Assembly (NCBI RefSeq): GCF_014646075.1
Contig: NZ_BMMT01000008.1
Location: 124,001 to 188,000, forward strand
DNA: 64,000 nt
From: Saccharopolyspora thermophila
GTDB lineage: Bacteria > Actinomycetota > Actinomycetes > Mycobacteriales > Pseudonocardiaceae
Direction of reading: 5' to 3'
Positions 36,715 through 45,889 of the stretch are shown here, piece after piece. A model generated the notes under the pieces. It worked only from the letters and a program-made list of their open reading frames with translations, had not been told where the DNA came from and did no database searches. The translations under genes and the position numbers were made by a program. Position 1 is the stretch's first letter. Every line of letters starts with the position of its first letter.

Positions 36715-37728
36715 ATGGGTTCTGCGACATCGCGGCACGGCCACGGGCACGGCCGGTGGCGGCACGCCGCGACACCGCACAGCCACGACGCGCGCGACGC
36801 GGTCGACCGCGCACTGGCGGCCAGCCGGAAGGGGATGCGGGCGCTGTGGATCTCCTTCGCGGCGCTGCTCGTCACCGCGCTGGGCCAGGCGGTGCTGGTG
36901 GCGTTCACCGGGTCCGTGGCGCTGCTCAGCGACACCCTGCACAACTTCGCCGACGCGCTGACCGCCGTGCCGTTGGCGGTGGCGTTCCTGCTTGCGCGGC
37001 GGGCGGCCACCCGCCGCTTCACCTACGGACTGGGCCGCGCCGAGGACCTCGCCGGGCTGGCCGTCCTCGCGGTCATCGCCGCATCGGCCGCGGCGGCCGG
37101 GTGGGAGGCGGTGCGGCGGCTGGTCGAATCGCACCCGGTGGCGCACTCGGGCTGGCTCGCGGTGGCCGGGCTGCTGGGCTTCGTTGGGAACGAGCTGGTC
37201 GCACGCTACCGCATCCGCGTCGGCCGCGAGATCGGCTCCGCCGCACTGGTCGCCGACGGTCGGCACGCGCGCACCGACGGCTTCACCAGCCTCGGCGTGC
37301 TGGGTTCGGCCGCTGGCACCGCTTTGGGCTGGTGGTGGGTGGACCCGGTGGTCGGCGTGCTGATCACCGCGGCGATCGCGGTGGTGCTGTGGGGCTCGGC
37401 GAAGGACGTGCTGGCGCGGATGCTCGACGCCGTGGACCCCGAGCTGGTGCTCCGCGCGGAGCGGGTGCTGGCCGCGACGCCGGGCGTGCGCGCCGTCGGT
37501 GGGATGCGGATGCGGTGGGTCGGGCACGCGCTGCGTGCCGAAGCCGAACTGGACGTCGACCCGGACCTGAGCCTCGCTGCCGCGCACCACATCGCGCACA
37601 CCGCGGAACACAACCTGTGCCAGGCACTTCCGCGTCTGGGTGGCGCGGTGCTGCACGCGCATCCCAGCGGCGCCCACGACGTGCCGTCCCACCACGGAGA
37701 TCGTCCTCGTCCGCGTCCGGCTGGGTAG
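36715..37728 (+). CDS. Cation diffusion facilitator (CDF) metal transporter
   Basis: A 337-residue metal/proton antiporter with six predicted helices. A His-rich N-terminus (HGHGHGRWRHAATPHSHD) may bind metal. Transport-site residues are seen in SDTLHNFADAL (helix 2) and HARTDGFTSLG (helix 5; the family has HxxxD). The C-terminal cytoplasmic domain ends in a second His-containing tail. The start follows GGAGAGGAGG. Zinc, cobalt or manganese efflux are possible. Confidence 0.88.
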   Translation: MGSATSRHGHGHGRWRHAATPHSHDARDAVDRALAASRKGMRALWISFAALLVTALGQAVLVAFTGSVALLSDTLHNFADALTAVPLAVAFLLARRAATRRFTYGLGRAEDLAGLAVLAVIAASAAAAGWEAVRRLVESHPVAHSGWLAVAGLLGFVGNELVARYRIRVGREIGSAALVADGRHARTDGFTSLGVLGSAAGTALGWWWVDPVVGVLITAAIAVVLWGSAKDVLARMLDAVDPELVLRAERVLAATPGVRAVGGMRMRWVGHALRAEAELDVDPDLSLAAAHHIAHTAEHNLCQALPRLGGAVLHAHPSGAHDVPSHHGDRPRPRPAG

Positions 37729-37892
37729 CCGTGCTGCTGCGCACCTGACAGCGGCCTGCACTGTCCGGAACCGGCCCCGCCGTCGAAGCACAGTGCCGGC
37801 CGGTCATGGGCAAGCCAGCTGAGTTGTTACCTCAGAAATCTTGTGTGACGGTGCGGCGCCGCTTTAGCCTGCAGTCGACCCAGGGAGGTGCG

Positions 37893-38453
37893 GTGGCGCA
37901 GGACGGGGAGATTCCGGTCGGCGAGCGCGTGCGTGAGCTGCGTAAGGCGCGGCGCATGACCCTGCTGTCGGTGGCCCAACGTGCCGGGATCAGCGAGGGC
38001 TACCTCAGCCAGGTGGAGCGCGGCATCGCCAATCCCAGCATCGCCACCCTCCGCCAGATCGCCGGGGCGCTGGGGCTGCGTGTCGGCGACCTGTTCGCCG
38101 ACCAGGGCGGCGGTAGGGCCCGCGTGCTGCGGGTGGCCGACCGGCCCGGCCTGGAGTTCGGCGTGCTCGGCCGCAAGTACCGGTTGACCCCGCGTCCGGC
38201 CCGCAACGTCGAGGTCTTCATCGGCGAGTTCGACCCGGGCGGCTCGACCGGCGACGATCCCTACACCCACGGGGAGTCCGAGGAGTTCGTCCTGGTCCTC
38301 AAGGGCCGGGTCGAGTTGCAGCTCGACGGCGAGGCGATCGAGCTGGCCGCCGGGGACAGTGCCGACTACAGCAGCGCCACGCCGCACCGCCTGGTCGAGA
38401 CCGGAGGCGCACCGGCGAGCGTGCTCTGGGTGATCAGCCCACCCAGCTACTAG
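37893..38453 (+). CDS. XRE-cupin transcriptional regulator
   Basis: A 186-residue regulator with an N-terminal HTH (RVRELRKARRMTLLSVAQRA, then GISEGYLSQVERGIANPSIA) and a C-terminal cupin (DPYTHGESEEFVLVLKGRVE, then HRLVETG). This PuuR/SutR-like layout usually senses a small metabolite. GTG 37893 follows GGGAGGTGCG. It lies 33 bases before an amine oxidase-like gene and an MHS transporter on the same strand, so it probably controls that catabolic unit. Confidence 0.88.
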   Translation: MAQDGEIPVGERVRELRKARRMTLLSVAQRAGISEGYLSQVERGIANPSIATLRQIAGALGLRVGDLFADQGGGRARVLRVADRPGLEFGVLGRKYRLTPRPARNVEVFIGEFDPGGSTGDDPYTHGESEEFVLVLKGRVELQLDGEAIELAAGDSADYSSATPHRLVETGGAPASVLWVISPPSY

Positions 38454-38486
38454 GGACTGCCCGCGGGGCGGGTCGAAAGGAGTGGC

Positions 38487-39857
38487 ATGGCCGTCAACGG
38501 CAACGTGTCGTTCTGGTTCCAGCAGATCGGGCATCCGGTGCGGCGTCCGCCGCTGGACGGCCCGCGCGACTTCGACGTGTGCATCGTCGGTGCCGGCTAC
38601 ACCGGGCTGTGGACCGCGCACTACCTCAAGCAGGCCGATCCCGGGCTGCGGATCGCCGTGCTGGAGCGGGAATTCGCCGGTTTCGGCGCGTCCGGCCGCA
38701 ACGGCGGCTGGCTCAGCGCCAAGATCCCCGGCTCGGCCAAGCGCTACGCACAGGTCCGCGACCGCGCCGCGGTGCTGGCGTTCCAGCGTTGGATGAACCA
38801 GGCCGTGGACGAGGTCATCGCGGTGGCCGCGGACAACGACATCGAGGCGGACGTCCTGCGGTCCGGCTACCTCCGCGTCGCACACTCACCGGCCCAGCTC
38901 GCCAGGCTGGCCGCCGCCCACGAAGCCGACCGGCGCTGGGGGCACACCGACCAGGTCATGCTGTCGGCGGCCGAACTGGCCGACCGCGTCCGTATCGACG
39001 GGGCGCTCGGGGCGGTGTTCAACCCCCACTGCGCGCGCATCAACCCCGCCAAGCTCGTCGTCGGCCTGGCCGAGCTGGTGGAGCGCAGCGGCGTGACCAT
39101 CTACGAGTCGACCCCGGTCACCCGCATCGAACCCGGTGCCGCGCACACACCGTTCGGCGTGGTCCGCGCCGAACGCATCGTGCGGGCGACCGAGGGCTAC
39201 ACGCCCACGCTGGCCGGAGAGCGGCGCAGCGTGCTGCCGATGAACTCCTCGATGATCGTGACCGAGCCGCTGCCCGCCGCGATGTGGGACGCCATCGGGT
39301 GGGCCGGTGCGGAACTGCTGTCCGACCAGACACACGCCTACATGTACGGACAGCGGACCGCCGACGGGCGGATCGCCGTGGGCGGGCGCGGCAACCCCTA
39401 CCGCTTCGGCGGCGGCACGAACCCGCGTGGCACCACCGGCGCCAGCACCGTGCAGGCCCTGCGCGAGGTTCTGACCCGGTTGTTCCCCAGTACCGCGACG
39501 CTGCGCATCGACCACGCCTGGTCCGGGGTGCTCGCGGTGCCCCGGGACTGGTGCGCCTCGATCAGCTTCGACCGCCGCACCGGCCTGGCCCGGGCGGGCG
39601 GCTACACCGGGCAGGGCGTGGCCGCGGCCAACCTCGCCGCGCGGACCATGCGGGACCTGCTGCTGGGGCGGAACACCGAGCTGACCCGGTTGCCCTGGGT
39701 GGACCACCCGGTGCGTCGCTGGGAACCGGAACCGCTGCGCTGGCTCGGTGTGCAGGGCATGTACGCGGCCTACCGGGCCGCGGACCGGGCGGAGTTCACC
39801 CACCGCACCACCACCTCGCCGATCGCCAAGATCGCCGATCTCATCTCCGGACGGTGA
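38487..39857 (+). CDS. FAD-dependent oxidoreductase (DAO family, PuuB-like)
   Basis: A 456-residue flavoenzyme with the D-amino acid oxidase fold. The dinucleotide motif is VCIVGAGYTGLWTAHYLK (about residues 31-48), followed by GFGASGRNGGWLSAK, typical of gamma-glutamylputrescine oxidase-like proteins. RAGGYTGQGVAAANLAARTM is the FAD-contacting C-terminal motif. It probably oxidises an amine or amino acid brought in by the next gene's product, with which it overlaps (GTGA). The substrate is not known. Confidence 0.87.
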   Translation: MAVNGNVSFWFQQIGHPVRRPPLDGPRDFDVCIVGAGYTGLWTAHYLKQADPGLRIAVLEREFAGFGASGRNGGWLSAKIPGSAKRYAQVRDRAAVLAFQRWMNQAVDEVIAVAADNDIEADVLRSGYLRVAHSPAQLARLAAAHEADRRWGHTDQVMLSAAELADRVRIDGALGAVFNPHCARINPAKLVVGLAELVERSGVTIYESTPVTRIEPGAAHTPFGVVRAERIVRATEGYTPTLAGERRSVLPMNSSMIVTEPLPAAMWDAIGWAGAELLSDQTHAYMYGQRTADGRIAVGGRGNPYRFGGGTNPRGTTGASTVQALREVLTRLFPSTATLRIDHAWSGVLAVPRDWCASISFDRRTGLARAGGYTGQGVAAANLAARTMRDLLLGRNTELTRLPWVDHPVRRWEPEPLRWLGVQGMYAAYRAADRAEFTHRTTTSPIAKIADLISGR

Positions 39858-41164
39858 CCACTGTGGACGAACAACTGAGGCGGGCCCGCCGCGCGGGCCT
39901 CGGATCCTTCATCGGCACCACCATCGAGTGGTACGACTTCTACATCTACAGCACGGCCTCCGCGCTGGTGTTCGGCTCGCTGTTCTTCGCCGAGTCGTCC
40001 CCGGCCGCGGGCGTGCTGGCGTCCTTCGCCACGTTGTGGGTCGGGTTCCTCGCCCGCCCGCTCGGCGGCGTCATCTTCGGCCATCTCGGCGACCGAATCG
40101 GCCGCAAGCAGACCCTCGTGGTCACCCTGGTGTTGATGGGCGTGGCCACCGCGGGCATCGGCGTGCTGCCGACCTACGCCACCGCCGGGGTGCTCGCCCC
40201 GATCCTGCTGGTGCTGCTGCGCTGCGTGCAGGGCATCGCCGTCGGCGGGGAGTGGGGCGGCGCGGTGCTGATCGGCGCGGAGCACGCCCCGAAGGGGCGC
40301 AGCATCCTGTTCGGTGCCTACGCCCAGCAGGGCTCACCGGCCGGTTCCATCCTGGCCACGCTGGCGTTCGTGTCGGTCACGCAACTGCCTGACGAGGTGT
40401 TCCGGTCGTGGGGCTGGCGGGTGCCGTTCCTGATCTCGGCGGTGCTGGTCGTGGTGGGGCTGGTGATCCGGCTGCGGGTGGCCGAGTCCCCGGAGTTCGA
40501 GCGGCTGCGGCAGCAGCGGCAGATCGTGCGGGCCCCGCTGGGCGAGGTGGTCCGCACACACCCGGGGATGCTGGTGCTCGGCGTGCTCGCCAGCTCCATC
40601 GGCATCGCCGCGACCTACTTCATCACCACCTTCATCCTGTCCTGGTCGACCAGCGAGGTCGGCATGGACCGCTCGGTGATGCTCAACGCGCTGCTGGTCT
40701 ACAGCATCGCCCAGTTCGTCACGCAGCCGTTCGGGGCCCTCGCCGCGCAGCGCTTCGGGCTGGCGCGCACCGTCGGCACGCTGCTGACCATCAACCTGCT
40801 CACCGTGCCCGTGATGTACGCATTGGTGGGCACCGGGAACGCGGTGGCGGCGGCGGTCGGTATCACGGCCGTGGGCATCACCGGCGCGATGAACTACGCG
40901 GTCCTGGCGGGACTGCTGGCGCAGGCGTTCCCGGCCAACGTCCGCTACACCGGGATCTCCCTGTCGTACCAGCTGTGCTCGGCGCTGATCGGCGGGACCG
41001 CGCCGATGGTCGGCCAGGGCCTCTACACCAGCACGCACTCGATCGTGCCGGTGGCCGCCTACCACGTGCTGCTGGTCGCGGTGTCGCTGGTGTGCTCCTT
41101 GCTCGTCATCGCGCGCAGCCGCTCCCGCGCAGCGGAACCGCAACGCCTTCCGCAACGCTGCTGA
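39854..41164 (+). CDS. MFS transporter, metabolite:H+ symporter (MHS) family
   Basis: A 436-residue, 12-helix permease. The MHS signature GSFIGTTIEWYDFYIYSTAS is near the N-terminus. Motif A is GHLGDRIGRKQTLV, and LRCVQGIAVGGEWGGAVLIG follows. The GTG start overlaps the preceding oxidase stop. MHS members import proline, betaine, shikimate, dicarboxylates and similar acids. Here it likely supplies the oxidase substrate. Confidence 0.88.
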   Translation: MTTVDEQLRRARRAGLGSFIGTTIEWYDFYIYSTASALVFGSLFFAESSPAAGVLASFATLWVGFLARPLGGVIFGHLGDRIGRKQTLVVTLVLMGVATAGIGVLPTYATAGVLAPILLVLLRCVQGIAVGGEWGGAVLIGAEHAPKGRSILFGAYAQQGSPAGSILATLAFVSVTQLPDEVFRSWGWRVPFLISAVLVVVGLVIRLRVAESPEFERLRQQRQIVRAPLGEVVRTHPGMLVLGVLASSIGIAATYFITTFILSWSTSEVGMDRSVMLNALLVYSIAQFVTQPFGALAAQRFGLARTVGTLLTINLLTVPVMYALVGTGNAVAAAVGITAVGITGAMNYAVLAGLLAQAFPANVRYTGISLSYQLCSALIGGTAPMVGQGLYTSTHSIVPVAAYHVLLVAVSLVCSLLVIARSRSRAAEPQRLPQRC

Positions 41165-41277
41165 ACGCGGACGGTCGGCTGGGACGCCGAACCACCGGTT
41201 TCGAACCGCACACGCGCATGCCGTGACGCCCCCGCGTTGGTCCGCTCATCGAGTGGCGGTGCGGGGGCGGTGCGGGA

Positions 41278-41934
41278 TCAGGTTCCGCGCTTGCGCCTGG
41301 CGGGGCGTTCGTCCGCCAGGTGGGCGCTGCCGACGATGTGCTTGTGCGTCAGTTCTCCGGCTCGCTCCGCGTCGCCCGCCCGGAGGGCTTCGATGATCTC
41401 CGCGTGCTCGGCCGCCGACTCCTGGTGGGTGCGCACCACCTTCGGGCCGTCCGGCATCGCCTGCCACAGCATCCGCATCAGCGACAGCAGCACGGGAGAA
41501 CCCGCCGCCTGGTAGATGCCGAAGTGGAAGTCCCGGTTCAGCGCGCCGTAGGTGAGAGCGTTCTCGTCCAGCGCGAGGATCTGCGCGTTGATCTTCTCGA
41601 TCGCTGCCAGCTGGTCCGCCGTGATACGGCGGGCGGCGAGCTTGGCGGCCAGCGACTCCAGGGCGGCGCGGATGAGGTAGTTCTCCTCGGTGGCGTCCAG
41701 CCAGGATTCCGCGACGATGGCGCTGCGGTGCTGGCCGGCGGTCACCAGCCCCTCGGACTCCAGACGGCGCAGGGCCTCGCGGACCGGGGTGGGGCTCACT
41801 CCGAGCCGGGCCGCCAGGTCGCGCTGCCGCAGCGTCGTCCCGGCCTCCAGCTCCCCGGTCACGATGAGTTCGCGAAGCATGCTGGTGACCAGCTCGGTCT
41901 TACTGGTGTACAGCGGCTGCATCACGGGGGTCAT
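41278..41934 (-). CDS. GntR family regulator (FCD domain)
   Basis: A 218-residue regulator. Its winged HTH is TLRQRDLAARLGVSPTPVRE followed by ALRRLESEGLV. The helical FCD domain has NRDFHFGIYQAAGS and a late HKHIVGSAH metal/ligand segment. It is the last gene of a ligase-amidase-gntR operon, 27 bases after the amidase, and probably controls both this operon and the divergent molybdenum hydroxylase operon through palindromes at 44968-44997. Confidence 0.87.
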   Translation of the reverse strand: MTPVMQPLYTSKTELVTSMLRELIVTGELEAGTTLRQRDLAARLGVSPTPVREALRRLESEGLVTAGQHRSAIVAESWLDATEENYLIRAALESLAAKLAARRITADQLAAIEKINAQILALDENALTYGALNRDFHFGIYQAAGSPVLLSLMRMLWQAMPDGPKVVRTHQESAAEHAEIIEALRAGDAERAGELTHKHIVGSAHLADERPARRKRGT

Positions 41935-41961
41935 CCATTCTGTGCTGATACGGGCGGAATT

Positions 41962-43236
41962 CTAGCTGGGCGCGCGGCACGACCCCGTGTGGAGCAGCTC
42001 CGCACAGTGCAGCGCCGCACCGGTGGAGGAGGCGATGCACTGCACCCCGACGGGCAGGCCGTCGACCGGGGCGGGCACCGACACCGCGGCGGCACCGGTG
42101 ACCGATGCCAGCGCGGTCATGGCGGTGAACGCGGCGGCCACCGGAACCTCCCGCCCGGCGCACTCCACCAGTTTGGCCCCGATTGGCGGGGCGACGACGG
42201 GCGAACCAGGCAGCAGGAGCGCGTCCACCCGGCGCAACGCCTCGTCGAGGCCGGCGCGGATGGCCGAACGCGCGGACAGCGCGAGGTCGTAGTCGCCGCG
42301 GCGGACGTTGGCGCCCAGGCGGAGCAGGTCGCGCACCTCGTCGCCGACACCGGTGGCGGGGAACCACTCGTGAGCGGACTCGGCGAGCATGATCACGTAC
42401 GACGCGGCCGGGGCGAGTTCGGCATGCCGCACCGCGACGTCCACCACCTCGATCCCCTGACTCCGCAGCACCTCCACCGAATCCGCCAGCGCGGCAGCGA
42501 CTTCCGGCTGGACCCGCTGGGCCCACCTGTCGCTGATCACGCCGACTGCGCGAATCTCGCCGCTGCGCGGCGGAATCGCCAGCGCCGCCAGGGCCGCGGC
42601 GCAGTCGTCGGTGCTCGTCGCGAACACGCCCGCGCAGTCCTGGGTCGGGGCCAGCGGCGCGATACCGGTCATCGGCACGGCACCGGCTTCGAGCTTGACA
42701 CCCACGACTCCGCACAGCGCGGCCGGGTTGCGCACCGACCCGCCGGTGTCGGTGCCCAGCGCCAGCGGCACGATTCCCTCGGCGACCGCAGCCGCCGAAC
42801 CACCGCTGGAACCACCCGTGATGCGGTTGGGATCGCGCGGGTTGCGGCAGCCGGGTGTGATCATGCCCCAGGCCAGCTCGTGGGTGCGAGTCTTGCCGAC
42901 GACCACCGCACCGGCGGCCCGCAGGCGACCCACCACCTCCGCGTCACGCTCGGCGAGGTGGTGGCCCAGCCCCGGGGTGCCGCAGCGCGTCCAGTACCCG
43001 GCGACGTCGATGTTGTCCTTCACCGCCACCGGGATGCCGTGCAGCGGACCGCGATCGCGGCCACCGGCCAGCTCCCGGTCCGCCGCGGCCGCCGCGGCCA
43101 GCGCGCTCTCCGGCTGTACGGCGACGAATGCGCCCGTCGTGCTTCGCTCGGCCGCGGCGAGCGCGCGTTCGACGAGCGACCGCGAGGTCTCGGCGCCGGA
43201 CCGCAGCCGGGCGCCCAGACCCGCCAGGCCGCTCAC
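41962..43236 (-). CDS. Amidase signature family protein
   Basis: A 424-residue amidohydrolase. The Ser-cisSer-Lys triad is visible: Lys in GIPVAVKDNIDVAG, the cis-Ser in GGSSGGSAAAVA and the nucleophile Ser in LGTDTGGSVRNPAAL. The start GTG overlaps the ligase stop (GTGA). It hydrolyses an amide, perhaps a ring-opened or carboxamide intermediate of the neighbouring catabolic pathway. It is not GatA: no GatB or GatC is linked. Confidence 0.87.
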   Translation of the reverse strand: MSGLAGLGARLRSGAETSRSLVERALAAAERSTTGAFVAVQPESALAAAAAADRELAGGRDRGPLHGIPVAVKDNIDVAGYWTRCGTPGLGHHLAERDAEVVGRLRAAGAVVVGKTRTHELAWGMITPGCRNPRDPNRITGGSSGGSAAAVAEGIVPLALGTDTGGSVRNPAALCGVVGVKLEAGAVPMTGIAPLAPTQDCAGVFATSTDDCAAALAALAIPPRSGEIRAVGVISDRWAQRVQPEVAAALADSVEVLRSQGIEVVDVAVRHAELAPAASYVIMLAESAHEWFPATGVGDEVRDLLRLGANVRRGDYDLALSARSAIRAGLDEALRRVDALLLPGSPVVAPPIGAKLVECAGREVPVAAAFTAMTALASVTGAAAVSVPAPVDGLPVGVQCIASSTGAALHCAELLHTGSCRAPS

Positions 43237-44852
43237 AGTTCCGCCCGCCGCAGTGTGGCGATCGCCCGGTCCAGCGAGCGGGTGTCCAGCGGCTTCAGCG
43301 CCGAGCGGCGGAGCTTGCCCATGCTGGTGCGCGGCAGCGAGTCCACGACGTACACCTGCTTCGGGCACTTGTACGGGGCCAGCAGCCGTCGGCAGTGGGC
43401 GAGCACGTCGTCGACGTCCGCGGGTCCGGTCGGCACGATCCAGGCGGTGACCTGCTCGCCCCACCGCTGCGACGGCATCCCGGCCACCGCCGCCTCCGCG
43501 ACCGCCGGGTGTTTCTCCAGCGCCAGCTCCACCTCGCGCGGGTAGACGTTGAAACCACCGGTGATGATCAGTTCCTTTGTCCGGCCGGTGATGCTGAGGT
43601 AGCCGGTGGCCGGATCGATGCGGCCGAGGTCGCCGGTGCGAAACCAGCCGCCGGGGTGGAACGACTCCCGGGTGGCCTCGGGGCGGTTCCAGTAGCCGCC
43701 GAACACCTGCGGGCCGCGCAGCAGGATCTCGCCGTCCCGGCCGACGGGCACTTCGACGCCCGATTCATCCGCGATGCGCAGTTCCACGCCGGGTAGTGGC
43801 AACCCGACGGTGCCAGGGAGGCGCGGGCCGTCGATCGGGTTGGACACGTTCAGGCCGCTTTCGGTGCTGCCGTATCGCTCCAGCGGCGGCTGGCCCAGCA
43901 ACCGGGTGAGGCGGTCGGCGAGCTCCGGGCTCAGTGGAGCCGAACCGCTCACCGCCAACCGCAGCGTCGGCGTGGTCAGCGCGTCCGGTGCGTCGACGAG
44001 CCGTTCGTAGATCGCGGGTACGGCGAACAGGACGGTGGCCGAGTGCGCGCGCATCGCCCGGGTCAGTTCCTCGGCGTCGAAGTGCGGCAGGATCACCGCG
44101 GCCGAGCCGGACAGCAGCGTCGCGTGCACCCCGCCCAGGCCGTGCTGGTGGCTCAGCGGCAGGGAGTGCACGAGCACGTCGTCCTCGCTCCACCGCCACG
44201 CCAGCATCGCCGCGCGGATCGAGGACAGCAGGTTGGCGTGCGTGAGCGGAACGCCCTTGGGTGTCCCGGTGGTGCCGGAGGTGTAGGCCAGTAGTGCGAG
44301 ATCGTGCGCACTGTCCCGATCTTCCCGGAAATCGTGCTCCGGGGCGGGGTTCTGCCGGCCGGTGCGCGGTGCTGCGGGCAGTGGCTTGTCGAGGGAGACC
44401 ACGCGGAGGTCCAGACCGGACAGACGCTCGGTCGCCGGATGAGCGGCGAAGGCCCACCCGGCACCGCTGTCGGTCACCAGGTGCGCGAGTTCGTCTGCGG
44501 TGTAGGCGGGATTGGCCAGCACGGCCACGGCCCCGGCGCGCAACACCGCGACGTAGGCGAGCACCAGCGCCGAGGTGTTGTGGCCGCACAGCAGCACCCG
44601 ATCACCGGGGCGAACACCGTTGGCGCGCAACCAACTTGCGGTGCGCGTGCTGTGCTCGGCGATGTCGCCGTGGGTGAGCCACCGGTCCGACTCGGCCGGG
44701 AACAACAGCGCCCGCCGGTGCGGGGCCGCGGCGCACGCCGAGGGTAGCGTGCCCGTCGCGAGTTCGCCGATGCGCGAGGGATCGGCGCCGTGTCGTTGCC
44801 ACGCCGCGCGGTTGTGCGCGGAAGTCTCCTGCCACATCCGGTTCTGTGTCAA
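43233..44852 (-). CDS. Acyl-CoA synthetase (AMP-forming; malonyl-CoA synthetase-like)
   Basis: A 539-residue ANL-superfamily ligase that activates a carboxylate as acyl-AMP and then acyl-CoA. Motifs are YTSGTTGTPKGVPLTH (P-loop), YGSTESGLN, WFRTGDLGRID, GRTKELIITGGFNVYP and LPRTSMGKLRR (catalytic Lys). Overall layout resembles MatB/malonyl- or methylmalonyl-CoA synthetase, so a short dicarboxylate is possible. It may start at TTG 44852 (GGGAG upstream) or ATG 44837. It leads the leftward operon. Confidence 0.87.
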   Translation of the reverse strand: MTQNRMWQETSAHNRAAWQRHGADPSRIGELATGTLPSACAAAPHRRALLFPAESDRWLTHGDIAEHSTRTASWLRANGVRPGDRVLLCGHNTSALVLAYVAVLRAGAVAVLANPAYTADELAHLVTDSGAGWAFAAHPATERLSGLDLRVVSLDKPLPAAPRTGRQNPAPEHDFREDRDSAHDLALLAYTSGTTGTPKGVPLTHANLLSSIRAAMLAWRWSEDDVLVHSLPLSHQHGLGGVHATLLSGSAAVILPHFDAEELTRAMRAHSATVLFAVPAIYERLVDAPDALTTPTLRLAVSGSAPLSPELADRLTRLLGQPPLERYGSTESGLNVSNPIDGPRLPGTVGLPLPGVELRIADESGVEVPVGRDGEILLRGPQVFGGYWNRPEATRESFHPGGWFRTGDLGRIDPATGYLSITGRTKELIITGGFNVYPREVELALEKHPAVAEAAVAGMPSQRWGEQVTAWIVPTGPADVDDVLAHCRRLLAPYKCPKQVYVVDSLPRTSMGKLRRSALKPLDTRSLDRAIATLRRAEL

Positions 44853-44967
44853 GACCTACTCCCAGTAACGGTCGGGTTTCCGCGATGACGTGTTGATTTC
44901 CGCGCTGCGGCAACGAAAACGCGCGGCAGATCGGTCTTGCGCGGGGCGGGTCGCGCTGTTTGAATCA

Positions 44968-44997
44968 TGATATATCAAGTTGCAGACGATGTCTGCA
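44968..44997. promoter_or_regulatory. Adjacent palindromes in divergent catabolic promoter
   Basis: TGATATATCA (44968-44977) is a perfect palindrome, and TGCAGACGATGTCTGCA (44981-44997) is a perfect 7-bp-arm dyad. They lie four bases apart between the ligase-amidase-gntR operon and the molybdenum hydroxylase operon, inside a short AT-rich patch. They are likely operators for the GntR at 41278-41934. Confidence 0.5.
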
Positions 44998-45031
44998 TGT
45001 CGACTCAGCGGCATCCGGGGAGAGGAGAGCC

Positions 45032-45889
45032 GTGAAACCGGCATCGTTCGACTACCACCGGGCACACGACGTCCGCGGCGCCACCGAACTGCTCGCCGAA
45101 CTCGGCGACGAGGCCAAGCTGCTGGCCGGTGGGCAGAGCCTGGTGGCGATGATGAACTTCCGGCTGGCGCGCCCCGCCGCGCTGGTCGACATCGGCCGCA
45201 TCAGCGGATTGTCCTACCAACGGCGCGACGGCGCGGCCCTGCGCATCGGCGCGCTGACCACGCACCGCGCGATCGAAACGGCTGACGCGCCCGAGATCAT
45301 CGGCCCGTTCGGGGTACTCAGTCGCGCGGCAGGCTGGATCGGCCACTACCCCATCCGCACGCGAGGCACCATCGGCGGCAGCCTCGCGCACGCCGACTCC
45401 ACCGCCGAGTGGTGCCTGCTGGCGGTCCTGCTGGATGCCCGGATCGTCGTGGCGAGCACCCGGGGCAGGCGCACCGTTGCCGCCGCGGACTTCTTCCACG
45501 GATTCCTCACCACCGCACTGGAACCCGACGAGATGATCGTCGAGGTCGTCTTCCCCAACCCGGCGCCGCACGCCGCGCTCACCGAGTTCGCCCAGCGGAA
45601 GGGCGATTTCGCGATCGTCGCCGCCGCGGTGAGCCTGGACGTCGCCGACGGGGTGTGCCGGGGCGGCCGCGTCGCGCTGGGCGGGGTGGACTCCGTCCCG
45701 GTCCGCGTGGCCGAAGCCGAGGCGGTGCTGGCCGGCGGCGAGCTGGGTGCGGAGCTGTTCACCGCGTGCGCGAACGCCGCGGCCGCGGCCATCGAGCCGG
45801 GCAGCGACGCACACGGCAGCGCGGAGTACCGGCGCCGACTCGCCCGCACCCTCGTGGTGCGCGCGTGCCAGGAGGCGATGGCCGGGTGA
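45032..45889 (+). CDS. FAD subunit of molybdenum hydroxylase (CoxM-type)
   Basis: A 285-residue medium subunit of the xanthine dehydrogenase/CO dehydrogenase family. FAD-binding loops are KLLAGGQSLVAMMNFRLARP and IRTRGTIGGSLAHADSTAEW. It lacks the Cys insert of PaoB-like subunits. GTG 45032 follows GAGGAG. It starts a long rightward operon and overlaps the next gene (GTGA). Confidence 0.9.
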   Translation: MKPASFDYHRAHDVRGATELLAELGDEAKLLAGGQSLVAMMNFRLARPAALVDIGRISGLSYQRRDGAALRIGALTTHRAIETADAPEIIGPFGVLSRAAGWIGHYPIRTRGTIGGSLAHADSTAEWCLLAVLLDARIVVASTRGRRTVAAADFFHGFLTTALEPDEMIVEVVFPNPAPHAALTEFAQRKGDFAIVAAAVSLDVADGVCRGGRVALGGVDSVPVRVAEAEAVLAGGELGAELFTACANAAAAAIEPGSDAHGSAEYRRRLARTLVVRACQEAMAG

